Of a stretch of 64,000 nt of DNA, positions 35,758-43,794 are shown piece by piece (position 1 is the first letter of the stretch; the number at the start of each line of letters is the position of its first letter). The DNA comes from Demequina muriae. Its GTDB lineage: Bacteria > Actinomycetota > Actinomycetes > Actinomycetales > Demequinaceae. The stretch lies in contig NZ_JAUHQA010000001.1 in the NCBI RefSeq assembly GCF_030418295.1, positions 2,356,001-2,420,000 of the forward strand. The letters run 5' to 3'. The translations under genes were made by a program, and so were the position numbers. Under the pieces are notes generated by a model, which made no database searches, was not told the origin of the DNA, and saw only the letters and a list, made by a program, of their open reading frames with translations.

Positions 35758-36393
35758 ATGAGGCACGAGAACGACGACACGCAGACATGGATCCTCGACA
35801 GTGAGGGTCACGACGAGCGGCACGGCGGACCGCGCGCTGGCCGCAGGCGCCACGGGCGTCCGGGGCCGGGCGGCGGCCGAGGTGGCTTCGGGCCGGGTGG
35901 TCCGGGGCCAGGGGGGTTCGGTCCTGGCGGCCGTGGCCGGGGCAGGGGAGGCCGCCCTCGGGGCGACGTCCGCATGGCCATCCTCGTGCTGCTCGCTGAG
36001 CAGCCGCGGCACGGCTACGACCTGATCCGCGCGATCGAGGAGCGCACCGGCGGGGCCTGGGCCCCGAGTCCGGGATCGATCTACCCCACGCTGCAGGCGT
36101 TGCAGGACGAGGGGATGGTCACGATCGAGGAGGTCGAGGGGCGCCGCACGGCGTCGCTCACCGACGCGGGTCGAGACTGGCTCGCCCAGCAGGACACGCA
36201 CGAGGGGCACGTGTTCGAGCGCGCCCGTGGCGGAGCCGACGGGCACCAGCTGCGTGAAGAGATCGCCGCGTTGACGGAGGCGGCCGTGCACGTCGCGCGC
36301 CGCTCGGGCACCGAGGGTGCTCCCGCCAAGGTCACGGCGATCCTGGCCGAGGCCAGGCGGGACATCTACCGACTGCTGACCGAGCAGGAGTAG
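35758..36393 (+). CDS. PadR-family transcriptional regulator with Gly/Arg-rich N-terminus
   Basis: 211 residues; CGAAGGGA precedes the ATG by 7 bases. Residues about 25-70 are a Gly/Pro/Arg-rich low-complexity arm (GGFGPGGPGPGGFGPGG). The winged helix follows: MAILVLLAEQPRHGYDLIRA and SPGSIYPTLQALQDEGMVT, with the wing GRRTASLTDAG. The C-terminal helices (EIAALTEAAVHV, ILAEARRDIYRLL) dimerise. PadR proteins repress stress or efflux genes; no efflux pump is adjacent, so the target may be itself or yaaA. Confidence 0.88.
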   Translation: MRHENDDTQTWILDSEGHDERHGGPRAGRRRHGRPGPGGGRGGFGPGGPGPGGFGPGGRGRGRGGRPRGDVRMAILVLLAEQPRHGYDLIRAIEERTGGAWAPSPGSIYPTLQALQDEGMVTIEEVEGRRTASLTDAGRDWLAQQDTHEGHVFERARGGADGHQLREEIAALTEAAVHVARRSGTEGAPAKVTAILAEARRDIYRLLTEQE

Positions 36394-36430
36394 CGCACCG
36401 CGGCATCCCGCTCCATGTGGGGGGAGGAGG

Positions 36431-36486
36431 CGATGCGGCCGGCGCAGGGCTCGAAGAGATTCGACCCCGATGCGCCGGCCGCATCG
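36431..36486 (+). terminator. long terminator hairpin after the PadR gene
   Basis: CGATGCGGCCGGCGCA pairs perfectly with TGCGCCGGCCGCATCG (16 bp). Inside the loop, GGG/CCC and TCGAA/TTCGA give a further stem. It separates the PadR gene from rnpB. No U-tract. Confidence 0.75.
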
Positions 36487-36527
36487 TCGTTCTCGGCCCC
36501 GTGCCGCGCGACCCGGGGCCGTCCCGG

Positions 36528-36533
36528 TAGTGT
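36528..36533 (+). promoter_or_regulatory. -10 box of rnpB
   Basis: TAGTGT, 6 bases before the RNase P RNA 5' end. No convincing -35 was found. Confidence 0.35.
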
Positions 36534-36539
36534 GGACCC

Positions 36540-36928
36540 GCGGATGAGTTGGCCAGGCGGCCGCGTCGCCCCTCGGGGCGCCGAGGAACGTCCGGGCTCC
36601 ACAGGGCAGGGTGATGGCTAACGGCCACCCGGGGTGACCCGCGGGACAGTGCCACAGAGAGAAGACCGCCTCCCGGCATCGCAAGATGCCAGGGGGTAAG
36701 GGTGAAAGGGTGAGGTAAGAGCTCACCGCGCGACTGGTGACAGGAGCGGCACGGTAAACCCCACCCGGAGCAAGGCCGAACAGGATGCGTCTGAGGGCTG
36801 CCCGCCCGAGCATCTGGGTAGGCTGCTGGAGCCCTGGAGCAATCCAGGGCCTAGATGGATGGCCGCCCGGTGCGCAGCGGCAACGCGGCGCACAGGACAG
36901 AACCCGGCGTATCGGCCAGCTCATCCGC
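36540..36928 (+). ncRNA. rnpB: RNase P RNA (type A)
   Basis: About 389 bases. The ends pair as helix P1 (GCGGATGA with TCATCCGC). The conserved core is recognisable: GAGGAACGTCCGGGCTCCAC at the 5' side (P4 region), ACAGAGAGAAGACCGCC, GGTGAAAGGGTGAGGTAAGAG, GCACGGTAAACCCCACCC, TAGATGGATGG and ACAGAACCCGGCGTATCGGC at the 3' side. It is the catalytic RNA that trims the 5' leader of tRNA precursors. Open frames running through this stretch are spurious. Confidence 0.95.
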
Positions 36929-36989
36929 ACCGCAACGATTCGAGCGCGGCCTCACCGCGCCACGCGCGTCCAGGGGTTACCCTCTCCGA

Positions 36990-38249
36990 GTGAGACCCGA
37001 AGACGACGCCGGCAGGCGCGACGGAGCGTCCGGCCCGCGAGACCGTCGGCGTCCGATGCCACCCTCCATCCAACCCGGCGGCGCCCGGCCCCCGTCGGGG
37101 CAGCCTCGCCCCAACACGGGAGGCGCGCCCCAGCGGCGCAGCACCCGCCCCACGAATGCGCCCGCGTCGCAGCCGGCGGCCCAGCCGCGATCCTCGTCGG
37201 GCCAGCCAGGCCAGCCCGGTCGGCCAGTGCAGCCGCGAAGCAACGGACGGCCCGTGCAGACCCGCACCCCCGCATCGGCCGTCGCGGAGCCGCCGCGCCG
37301 CCCGAGCGCGCGCCGCAAGCGTCACCGCGTCCGCAACGCGTTCATCGTCCTGCTCGTGCTGCTGCTCGTCGCGGCTGTGGCCCTGTACGCGTGGGTGGAC
37401 TCGCGCATCCAGACGGTCGAGGCGCTCAGTGGAGCGGCGGACACGCCAGGCAACACCTACCTGATCGTCGGCTCGGACTCGCGCGAGGGCTGGGACGGTG
37501 GCAACGACACCCCCGGCCAGCGCACCGACACGATCATGGTGCTCCACCAGCCAGAGAGCGGTCCGACCGCTCTCATCAGCATCCCGCGGGACTCGTACGT
37601 GGAGATCCCCGGCAACGGGAGCAACAAGATCAACGCTGCGTTCGCCTTCGGCGGCGCACCGCTGCTGGTCGAGACGGTCGAGGACCTCTCCGGCCTGACG
37701 GTCGACCACTACCTCGAGGTGGGCTTCGGCGGAGTCGAGGGTCTCGTCGACGCCGTGGGCGGAGTGGAGCTCTGCTACGACGAGGACGTCTCTGACAAGC
37801 TCAGCCGGCTCGAGTGGGAAGCGGGCTGCCACGTCGCCGACGGCGATACCGCGCTCGCCTTCGCGCGCATGCGCTATGCCGATCCCCTCGGCGACATCGG
37901 CCGCGCCCAACGCCAGCAGCAGGTCGTCGGGGCGGTCGCCAACGAGATCCTCAGCCCCGCCACGGTGCTCAACCCCTTCACCGCCATCCCCGTGGCGAGT
38001 GCAGGGCTCGACGCCTTCCGCGTGTCCGAGGGCACCGGTCCCTTCGACCTCGCGCGCTTCGCGCTTGCCTTCAACGCGACCCGCGGTGGCGACGCGGTCA
38101 CGGGAACGCCGCCCATCGCGAGCATGGGTCATCGGGTCGACGGGGTGGGTTCCACTGTCCTGCTCGACCCCGAGCAGATCGACCAGTTCTGGATCGACAT
38201 CGCCGACGGCGCCTACGAGCCGGGCACCGAGGTGGGCGGGGTCGAGTAG
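36990..38249 (+). CDS. LytR-CpsA-Psr (LCP) family cell-wall glycopolymer ligase
   Basis: About 419 residues from a GTG after rnpB. A long Pro/Arg/Gln-rich cytoplasmic tail (1-115) precedes one membrane helix (about 117-135). The LCP domain follows: TYLIVGSDSREGW, GQRTDTIMVLHQPES, LISIPRDSYVEIPG, KINAAFAFGGAPLLVETVE, VGGVELCYDEDV and ALAFARMRYADP. The Asp and Arg residues that bind pyrophosphate are present. LCP proteins transfer polyprenyl-linked glycopolymers to peptidoglycan outside the membrane. The start is uncertain; an ATG at 37056 would shorten the tail. Confidence 0.88.
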   Translation: MRPEDDAGRRDGASGPRDRRRPMPPSIQPGGARPPSGQPRPNTGGAPQRRSTRPTNAPASQPAAQPRSSSGQPGQPGRPVQPRSNGRPVQTRTPASAVAEPPRRPSARRKRHRVRNAFIVLLVLLLVAAVALYAWVDSRIQTVEALSGAADTPGNTYLIVGSDSREGWDGGNDTPGQRTDTIMVLHQPESGPTALISIPRDSYVEIPGNGSNKINAAFAFGGAPLLVETVEDLSGLTVDHYLEVGFGGVEGLVDAVGGVELCYDEDVSDKLSRLEWEAGCHVADGDTALAFARMRYADPLGDIGRAQRQQQVVGAVANEILSPATVLNPFTAIPVASAGLDAFRVSEGTGPFDLARFALAFNATRGGDAVTGTPPIASMGHRVDGVGSTVLLDPEQIDQFWIDIADGAYEPGTEVGGVE

Positions 38250-38267
38250 GGCGGGCCGATGCGCGGG

Positions 38268-39158
38268 TCAGGCGGTGCGGGAGGTGTCGCGCAGGTGACC
38301 GCGCGACTCCGCTGAGCCCAGGCCCCACCGCACGGCCCTGGTCGCGACAGCGCCGCCCAGCGGCCCGAACGTCCGCGTGTGCCATCGATCGATGCCGAGT
38401 TCGGTGCGCGCCCAGTCGGGCAGCAGTGCGACCGCCCCGGCAGCGAGCGGCGCATAGCCGAGGCGCACGGCGCGCGGCAGCGGCGGTTCTCGCAGAAGGA
38501 ACTGAGCGGTGTCGAGCGCCTCTCGGGAGGCCTCGAGCTCGGGACGATAGTCAGCGAACGCCTCCTCCAGCTCACGCCTGGTCTGGGGGACGTTCTCGGC
38601 GCCCAGAGCGGCGGCGACGCGGCCGGACTGCTGGAGGTACTCATCCGCTTCGCCCGGGCCGAGCGGACGCTCTCCATAGCGCTCGTACGCGGTGAGGAAC
38701 GAGTCCGCCTCGGCGATGTGCACCCACGTGAGGAGGCGGGGATCGCTCGCACGGTACGGGCGGCCATCCTCGGTCTTGCCCCGGACTCGCTCATGCACCG
38801 CCCGGATCCGGTCCACCATGTCCTGCGCGTCCTCAGCGGTGCCGAAGGTGGTGAATGCGAGGAAGGTCGAGGTGCGCGCCAGGCGTCCCCATGGGTCGCC
38901 GCGATAGCCCGAGTGCCCCGCTACGCCGGCCATCGCCAAGGGGTGGAGCGACTGCAACAGGAGCGCACGCAGCCCTCCCACGAAGGTCGACGCGTCGCCG
39001 TGGACCCGCCGGATGGGCGCATCGGCCGGGAACCAGCGCGGACCGGGCGTCTCGTGGATGCGCGCCCGTGCCTCATAGCCGTCCGGCCCCGCGATGCGGG
39101 TGAACAGTGCGTGGCCCATGCGGGCCTGGGCGCTGGCGAGGGGTCCTGAGAAGGTCAT
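38268..39158 (-). CDS. DUF2236 (MpaB/Lcp-like oxygenase) family protein
   Basis: 296 residues; GAGGAGG precedes the ATG. DUF2236 blocks: RRVHGDASTFVGGLRALLLQ, LHPLAMAGVAGHSGYRGDPWG, LLTWVHIAEADSFLTAYERYG. The family includes latex-clearing and MpaB-type haem oxygenases with conserved histidines, but most members are uncharacterised; substrate unknown. It is convergent with the LCP gene with only 18 bases between stops. Confidence 0.8.
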   Translation of the reverse strand: MTFSGPLASAQARMGHALFTRIAGPDGYEARARIHETPGPRWFPADAPIRRVHGDASTFVGGLRALLLQSLHPLAMAGVAGHSGYRGDPWGRLARTSTFLAFTTFGTAEDAQDMVDRIRAVHERVRGKTEDGRPYRASDPRLLTWVHIAEADSFLTAYERYGERPLGPGEADEYLQQSGRVAAALGAENVPQTRRELEEAFADYRPELEASREALDTAQFLLREPPLPRAVRLGYAPLAAGAVALLPDWARTELGIDRWHTRTFGPLGGAVATRAVRWGLGSAESRGHLRDTSRTA

Positions 39159-39329
39159 GCCCTCCTCAACGCTCGCATGGCGCGTGGTGTTACCGGCGCC
39201 GCGAGCCCACGCCACGAGCCGCTAGAATCGGGGTCCACACGATGCACGTGCTGCCTGGCCCGATGGCACGGGAACGGCCGCTCCCTTGCGGCGCCCGCGG
39301 CTCGGCGTCCCCGCTGGAGCGGGAGTGCC

Positions 39330-40784
39330 ATGACGAGGGGAGCATACGGTTCCATGGTTGCGAGCAGGCTCATGACGACCGGTTCTTCCGTGTCCCGCGC
39401 ACTCACCACCGAGGGCGCGCGCTCCGCGGTCACCATCTGGACCGTGGTGCTGCTCATCTCCGGCCAGGGCTTTCGCTACCTGCTCGGGCTTCCGCTCTAC
39501 GGCGTGCTGTGCGCCGTCACGATCGCCGCCGTCTTCCTGATCTTCAGGCCCACGCTCCGCACTCTGCGTCCGCCCTTGCTGATCGGCGCATTCGTGGGTC
39601 TCGCTGCACTCAGCATCGTGTGGTCGGCGACGCGAGGGGTCACGACCATCGCGGTCGTCGCGCTGGTCGCGACCACCGCCATCGCGATCATCACCGCGCG
39701 CGGCGCGAGCAACATCGACTTCATGCTGCGCCTCTATCGCGGCCTCCAGGTCAGCCTCTTCTTGGGCATCCTCTTTGAGCTCATCGTGGCCTTCGTCATC
39801 CGATCAGCGGTGGCGCCGCTGGTGAGTGACCTGGAGTCTCTCGCCTCGAGCCGTGGTGGGGATCCTGTCCAGTCGAACTGGTCGGACAACCTGCTGCTCG
39901 AAGGCGGCCCCGTCCAGGGCTTCGTGGGCAACCGGAACCCCTTCGGGGGGATCGCGCTGCTCGTGGCTGTCGTCGCGTGCGTGCTGCTCCTCGACCGGCG
40001 CATCCGCCGCCTCGACGGGTGGATCACCTTGGGAGCGGCAGCGGCTGTGCACGCCGTGACGATGTCGGCGACCGTGACGGCCTCCGTCCTCGTCCTCGGA
40101 GCGCTCACCGTCGGCGCCTACGTGCTTCGTCGGCTGCGACCGCGAGCCAAGCGAGTCCTGTCGTTCACCATCATCGCGTGCAGCGCGATCGGTGCGGTCC
40201 TCACCCTCAAGTACCGCGACGAGATCTTCGCGCTGCTGGACCGAGGATCGGACTTCACGCATCGCACCGAGATCTGGTACGAGGTCATCAACTTCGCGAT
40301 GCAACGTCCCGACGGGTGGGGATACGTGGGCTACTGGCCCATCTGGCAGTTCCCCTATTCGGAGATCGGCACGGGCCTCGACTACGTGCGGCCCACGCAC
40401 GGCCACAACGCGTTCCTCGACGCCTGGCTCCAACTCGGGCTGATCGGCGTGGTGCTGCTCGTCGGGATCGTCGTGCTCCTGTTCGGGAGCGCGTGGCGGC
40501 TGGTGGAGCGCGCCGACCGGGGCGACACGCACCTGCCCCTGGGGTGGGCGCTGCTGACGGTCGCGCTGGTGATGCAGGCCCTCACTGAGTCGAGGCTGCT
40601 GGTCGAGGGCGGCTGGTTCTTGCTTGTCGCGCTCTACTGCATCGGGCCGCCCGTGTTCACGCTGACCATCGTGGACCCCGAGCTCGTGCACTACGGGACC
40701 CGGATGCGCAAAGCTGACGAGGCACGGATGGCGCGGCGCATGGGCGCTGCCGAGGAGCGCCAGGGCCGCGCCGCCCGGGACTGA
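39330..40784 (+). CDS. O-antigen ligase/polymerase-like membrane protein
   Basis: 484 residues; GGAGCGGGAG precedes the ATG. About ten to twelve membrane helices. The large loop near the C-terminal half has FVGNRNPFGG, RTEIWYEVINFAMQRPDGWG and RPTHGHNAFLDAWLQLG, the Arg and His pattern of the O-antigen ligase (Wzy/WaaL) superfamily. It should join or ligate lipid-linked glycans outside the membrane. No other polysaccharide genes are adjacent except the LCP gene two genes upstream. A second ATG (MVASRL) eight codons in is possible. Confidence 0.82.
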   Translation: MTRGAYGSMVASRLMTTGSSVSRALTTEGARSAVTIWTVVLLISGQGFRYLLGLPLYGVLCAVTIAAVFLIFRPTLRTLRPPLLIGAFVGLAALSIVWSATRGVTTIAVVALVATTAIAIITARGASNIDFMLRLYRGLQVSLFLGILFELIVAFVIRSAVAPLVSDLESLASSRGGDPVQSNWSDNLLLEGGPVQGFVGNRNPFGGIALLVAVVACVLLLDRRIRRLDGWITLGAAAAVHAVTMSATVTASVLVLGALTVGAYVLRRLRPRAKRVLSFTIIACSAIGAVLTLKYRDEIFALLDRGSDFTHRTEIWYEVINFAMQRPDGWGYVGYWPIWQFPYSEIGTGLDYVRPTHGHNAFLDAWLQLGLIGVVLLVGIVVLLFGSAWRLVERADRGDTHLPLGWALLTVALVMQALTESRLLVEGGWFLLVALYCIGPPVFTLTIVDPELVHYGTRMRKADEARMARRMGAAEERQGRAARD

Positions 40785-40815
40785 CGCACGTCGCCGTCCC
40801 GGTACGCCCCCGCCG

Positions 40816-41307
40816 CTACACGCCTTCGTCATGCACGGGGTCGTCGGCGGTCGCCTCCTGCAGGGCCCGCCGAGTCTCAGCCGCGTCGAAGCTGCCCATC
40901 GGCACCGTGGCGTAGCGGGCGTACGCGACGCGACCGGCGCTCACTACGTAGGTTCCGGACTGCTGGAGTCCCATGTGGACGAACAGTCCAAGATCGGCGT
41001 GAGCGGTGCCGGAGGCGACGATTCGCGCCGCGAGCTCCGGGTGGCGTCGCGCGACGGCCGCGGCGTCCGGCCCAGCCCCGGGCACGATGACGACCGGCGG
41101 CTCGATCTCACCGGCCGCCACCATGCGTGCGAGGTGCCGCAGGTGCTGGTGGCACACCGGGCACGTCGACGTGCGCATTAGGTAGAGCACGGTGGGGTCG
41201 GCCGATGCGGTGAGCGCGTCGAGGCTGATGGCCTCTCCGCTGGGGGAGGTGAGCGCCAGGGCGGGGAGCGTGGCGCCAGCGGTCAAGGGCGTCGATAGGG
41301 TGGTCAT
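40816..41307 (-). CDS. thioredoxin-fold redoxin (AhpC/TSA-like)
   Basis: 163 residues. The N-terminus has the redoxin pattern GATLPALALTSPSGEAISL; the active site is TSTCPVCHQHL, a CxxC pair after the first beta-strand. The C-terminal half has HADLGLFVHMGLQQSGTYVV. It is probably a thiol peroxidase or disulfide-exchange protein in the cytoplasm. The ATG of MTTLSTPL is preceded by GGAAACC only. It is divergent from a MarR regulator 89 bases away. Confidence 0.78.
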   Translation of the reverse strand: MTTLSTPLTAGATLPALALTSPSGEAISLDALTASADPTVLYLMRTSTCPVCHQHLRHLARMVAAGEIEPPVVIVPGAGPDAAAVARRHPELAARIVASGTAHADLGLFVHMGLQQSGTYVVSAGRVAYARYATVPMGSFDAAETRRALQEATADDPVHDEGV

Positions 41308-41396
41308 GAGGTTTCCGTTCGTAAGGTAAGCAGGACGCCTGCGCAACAAGGCAGGGCGACTGCATATTCCTGGCGCGGAGCGGTGGAGGAGGCGCG

Positions 41397-41855
41397 ATGG
41401 TGTATGAGGCGGAGCTCTCGGCCTTCGCCGAGGCGACCCACGACGACCTCGCGCGGCTTCTCATGGCAGCCTCGACCGTCGTGAACGCCCGGTCGCTCGC
41501 GGCCATCGACCCCGACGGCACGTCCGGAGTGCGGCTGGCACACGTCCCCGTTATCGCGTCGCTCGAGGCGCGGGGGAGTCGAGTCTCCGACCTCGCCCCG
41601 CGCATCGGCCACACCCGCCAGTCCGTCGCGGCCCTTGTGGACGACCTGGAGGCTGCGGGAATCGTCGAGCTCGCGCCGGATCCGACCGACCGGCGCGCGA
41701 CTCTGGTGCGGCTCTCTGCCGACGGCGCGGCGTTCTGTGCGCGTGCCACTGCGATGATGCAGGACGCCGAGCAGTCGTGGCGGGCGGAGCATGGAGACGC
41801 CGCGATCGTGAACCTTCGGTCGACGCTCAGGAGCCTTGCGGGCGAGCGCGACTGA
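41397..41855 (+). CDS. MarR-family transcriptional regulator
   Basis: 152 residues; GGAGGAGG precedes the ATG. Winged helix: HVPVIASLEARGSRVSDLAP, IGHTRQSVAALVDDLEAAGI, and the wing DPTDRRATLVRLSADG. A single cysteine (AAFCARA) lies in the C-terminal dimer helix, not in the OhrR position. It is divergent from the redoxin gene, so redox- or drug-responsive control of that gene is inferred. A weak CCTGC/GCAGG dyad lies in the gap. Confidence 0.85.
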   Translation: MVYEAELSAFAEATHDDLARLLMAASTVVNARSLAAIDPDGTSGVRLAHVPVIASLEARGSRVSDLAPRIGHTRQSVAALVDDLEAAGIVELAPDPTDRRATLVRLSADGAAFCARATAMMQDAEQSWRAEHGDAAIVNLRSTLRSLAGERD

Positions 41856-41957
41856 CGCGCTGCCACCCGCGCGGAGTGGCGTCGCCTGCTCCCGCCTGGC
41901 CGTGGATAGGGTCGCCGAGTGGTGACAGTCAAGCGCGTGGTGACCGGCGAGCGCGTG

Positions 41958-42959
41958 ATGACAGACAAGCGCGACGAGCGCGCGCGGACCCTCACGCGCT
42001 GGGGAGTGCTGACCGTCGCGGCAGCGATCGCGGTGGCGGCATGCGCTCCGGCCGCCACGCCCGATCTCGGCGCACCCGACGCGGCGCAGTCGCCGACCGC
42101 GACGCCCTCCGTCGTCGCCCCGACAGAGGCGGTCGCCGCGACCCCCGCCCCGTCGCAGAGCCGCGGCCCTGCCGAGACTGCCGGAACGGCGAGCGCCGCC
42201 GCTCTGGAGCTCACCGTCAAGGGCCGTGCGCCCACCACCGGGTATGCGCGCGACCAGTTCGGTGACGGGTGGGTCGACGTGGACCGCAACGGCTGCGACA
42301 CCCGCAACGACATGCTGCGACTGCGGCTCACGGATCGCCTGATGTCAGGAGAGTGCGCGGTGCTCGAGGGCTTGCTCGCAGACCCGTTCACGGGCTCGAC
42401 GCTGCGGTTCGTGCGGGGCGGTGAGAGCGAGGTCGACGTCGACCACCTGGTGGCGCTGTCCGATGCGTGGCAGAAGGGTGCCGCCACTTGGGAGTTCGCC
42501 AAGCGCGTCGCCTTCGCGAACGATCCGCTGAACCTCGAGCCCGTCGACGCGGGAGCCAATCGCGCCAAGGGCGATGGCGACGCTGCCACGTGGCTGCCAC
42601 CGCAGAAGGAGTATCGCTGCGAGTACGTGGCGCGGCAGATCGCGGTGAAGGCGAAGTACGGCCTGTGGGTCACGCAGGCGGAGCTGGACGCGATCCTGCG
42701 CGTGCTCGACGGCTGCCCCACTCAGGGCGTTCCTGGGCCGGGGGACCAGCCGGTGATCGCCGACAACACCGGCCGTGCGCCTGACGCGGCGACGACGCCG
42801 CAGGCGGAACCGGAGATCGCGGACGGCGGGGATGACGATCCCGATATGGGCACCTGCAAGGCCGCGGTCGCGGAGGGGTACGGTCCCTACGTGCGCGACG
42901 AGGACCCGGAGTACGCGTACTACCGTGACGCCGACGGCGACGGACAGGTCTGCGAATAG
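41958..42959 (+). CDS. secreted HNH nuclease lipoprotein with C-terminal Excalibur domain
   Basis: About 333 residues. The signal sequence ends at lipobox AVAAC (cysteine near residue 29), followed by a Thr/Pro/Ala linker. The HNH-type (DUF1524/GmrSD C-terminal-like) domain has EVDVDHLVALSDAWQKG, FANDPLNLEPVDAGANRAKG and WLPPQKEYRCEYV, containing the catalytic His and Asn. The C-terminal Excalibur domain ends DADGDGQVCE, a calcium-loop motif. It is probably a surface nuclease for DNA breakdown. A GTG 13 codons earlier is an alternative start. Confidence 0.85.
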   Translation: MTDKRDERARTLTRWGVLTVAAAIAVAACAPAATPDLGAPDAAQSPTATPSVVAPTEAVAATPAPSQSRGPAETAGTASAAALELTVKGRAPTTGYARDQFGDGWVDVDRNGCDTRNDMLRLRLTDRLMSGECAVLEGLLADPFTGSTLRFVRGGESEVDVDHLVALSDAWQKGAATWEFAKRVAFANDPLNLEPVDAGANRAKGDGDAATWLPPQKEYRCEYVARQIAVKAKYGLWVTQAELDAILRVLDGCPTQGVPGPGDQPVIADNTGRAPDAATTPQAEPEIADGGDDDPDMGTCKAAVAEGYGPYVRDEDPEYAYYRDADGDGQVCE

Positions 42960-42975
42960 CCCGTGCGGGCTCCGC

Positions 42976-43794
42976 TCACTTGCTCTTGGAAGCGGCCTTC
43001 TTCGCCTTCTTCTCGTCGTCCTTGCGGCGCTTGTCGTCACGGTGGTGCAGGTTCGCGGCCCATGCCGCCGCGCCCACGATCCCGGCGCCGTTGCGCAGCT
43101 CGGCGGGGATGATCGGTGCGCGCAGGCGAAGATGCGGCAGGAACATGTGGTGCGACTTCGAGATGCCGCCGCCGACGATGATGAGGTCGGGCCACAGCAG
43201 CTTCTCCATCTCGGAGTAGTACCGCTGCAGGTTCTTGGTCCAGTCCTCCCACTCGAGCCCCAGGCGATCCCTGGCCGACTCCGCCGCGAACTCCTCCGCC
43301 TCCTGGCCGCCGATCTCGACGTGGCCGAACTCGGTGTTCGGGACCAGCTGGCCGTCCACGATCAGCGCGGTGCCGATGCCCGTGCCGAGCGTGGTCATGA
43401 GGATCACGCCGTCGCGCCCGTGGGCGGCTCCGTGGCGGTACTCGCCGTAGCCGGCGGCGTCGGCGTCGTTGAGGACGTACACGTCGTGCCCCGCGTAGTC
43501 GCGGATGATGTCACGCATGTTCGTGCCGATCCAGGCGTCGTCGACGTTGGCGGCGGTCTTGACGACCCCGTCCTGGATCACGCCGGGGAAGGCGACGCCG
43601 ATCGGGGTCTTCTTGGAGGGCGAGAACTTGGAGATGCACTTCGCGACGGTTCTCGCGACGGCATCGGGAGTCGAGGGGTTCGGGGTGGGGATCCGGTAGC
43701 GCTCCTCGGTGAACTCCCCGGTCCGCAGGTCGACGGGGGCGGCCTTGATGCCGGTGCCGCCGATGTCGACGCCCAGCGCGATGTGCTTGCTCAT
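42976..43794 (-). CDS. ppgK: polyphosphate glucokinase (ROK family)
   Basis: 272 residues. It phosphorylates glucose using inorganic polyphosphate and/or ATP, an actinobacterial trait. It has the N-terminal phosphate motif ALGVDIGGTGIKAAPVD, GVAFPGVIQDGVVKTAANVD, the catalytic Asp in VYVLNDADAAGYGE, LGTGIGTALIVDG and the ExGH-like FGHVEIGG. A Lys-rich C-terminal tail (KKAKKAASKSK) is common in the group. The ATG overlaps the map stop (ATGA), so map and ppgK are coupled. Confidence 0.92.
   Translation of the reverse strand: MSKHIALGVDIGGTGIKAAPVDLRTGEFTEERYRIPTPNPSTPDAVARTVAKCISKFSPSKKTPIGVAFPGVIQDGVVKTAANVDDAWIGTNMRDIIRDYAGHDVYVLNDADAAGYGEYRHGAAHGRDGVILMTTLGTGIGTALIVDGQLVPNTEFGHVEIGGQEAEEFAAESARDRLGLEWEDWTKNLQRYYSEMEKLLWPDLIIVGGGISKSHHMFLPHLRLRAPIIPAELRNGAGIVGAAAWAANLHHRDDKRRKDDEKKAKKAASKSK

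Noticed and set aside
34015-36930. A 971-codon open frame on the minus strand
   Set aside because: Only its last 284 codons are a gene (FNT channel). The rest is antisense or overlapping to yaaA, the PadR gene and rnpB and has no domain; high GC keeps stops rare.
36855-36989. LCP gene starting inside rnpB
   Set aside because: The open frame extends into the RNase P RNA, whose 3' strand of P1 is needed; a GTG after the RNA is more sensible.
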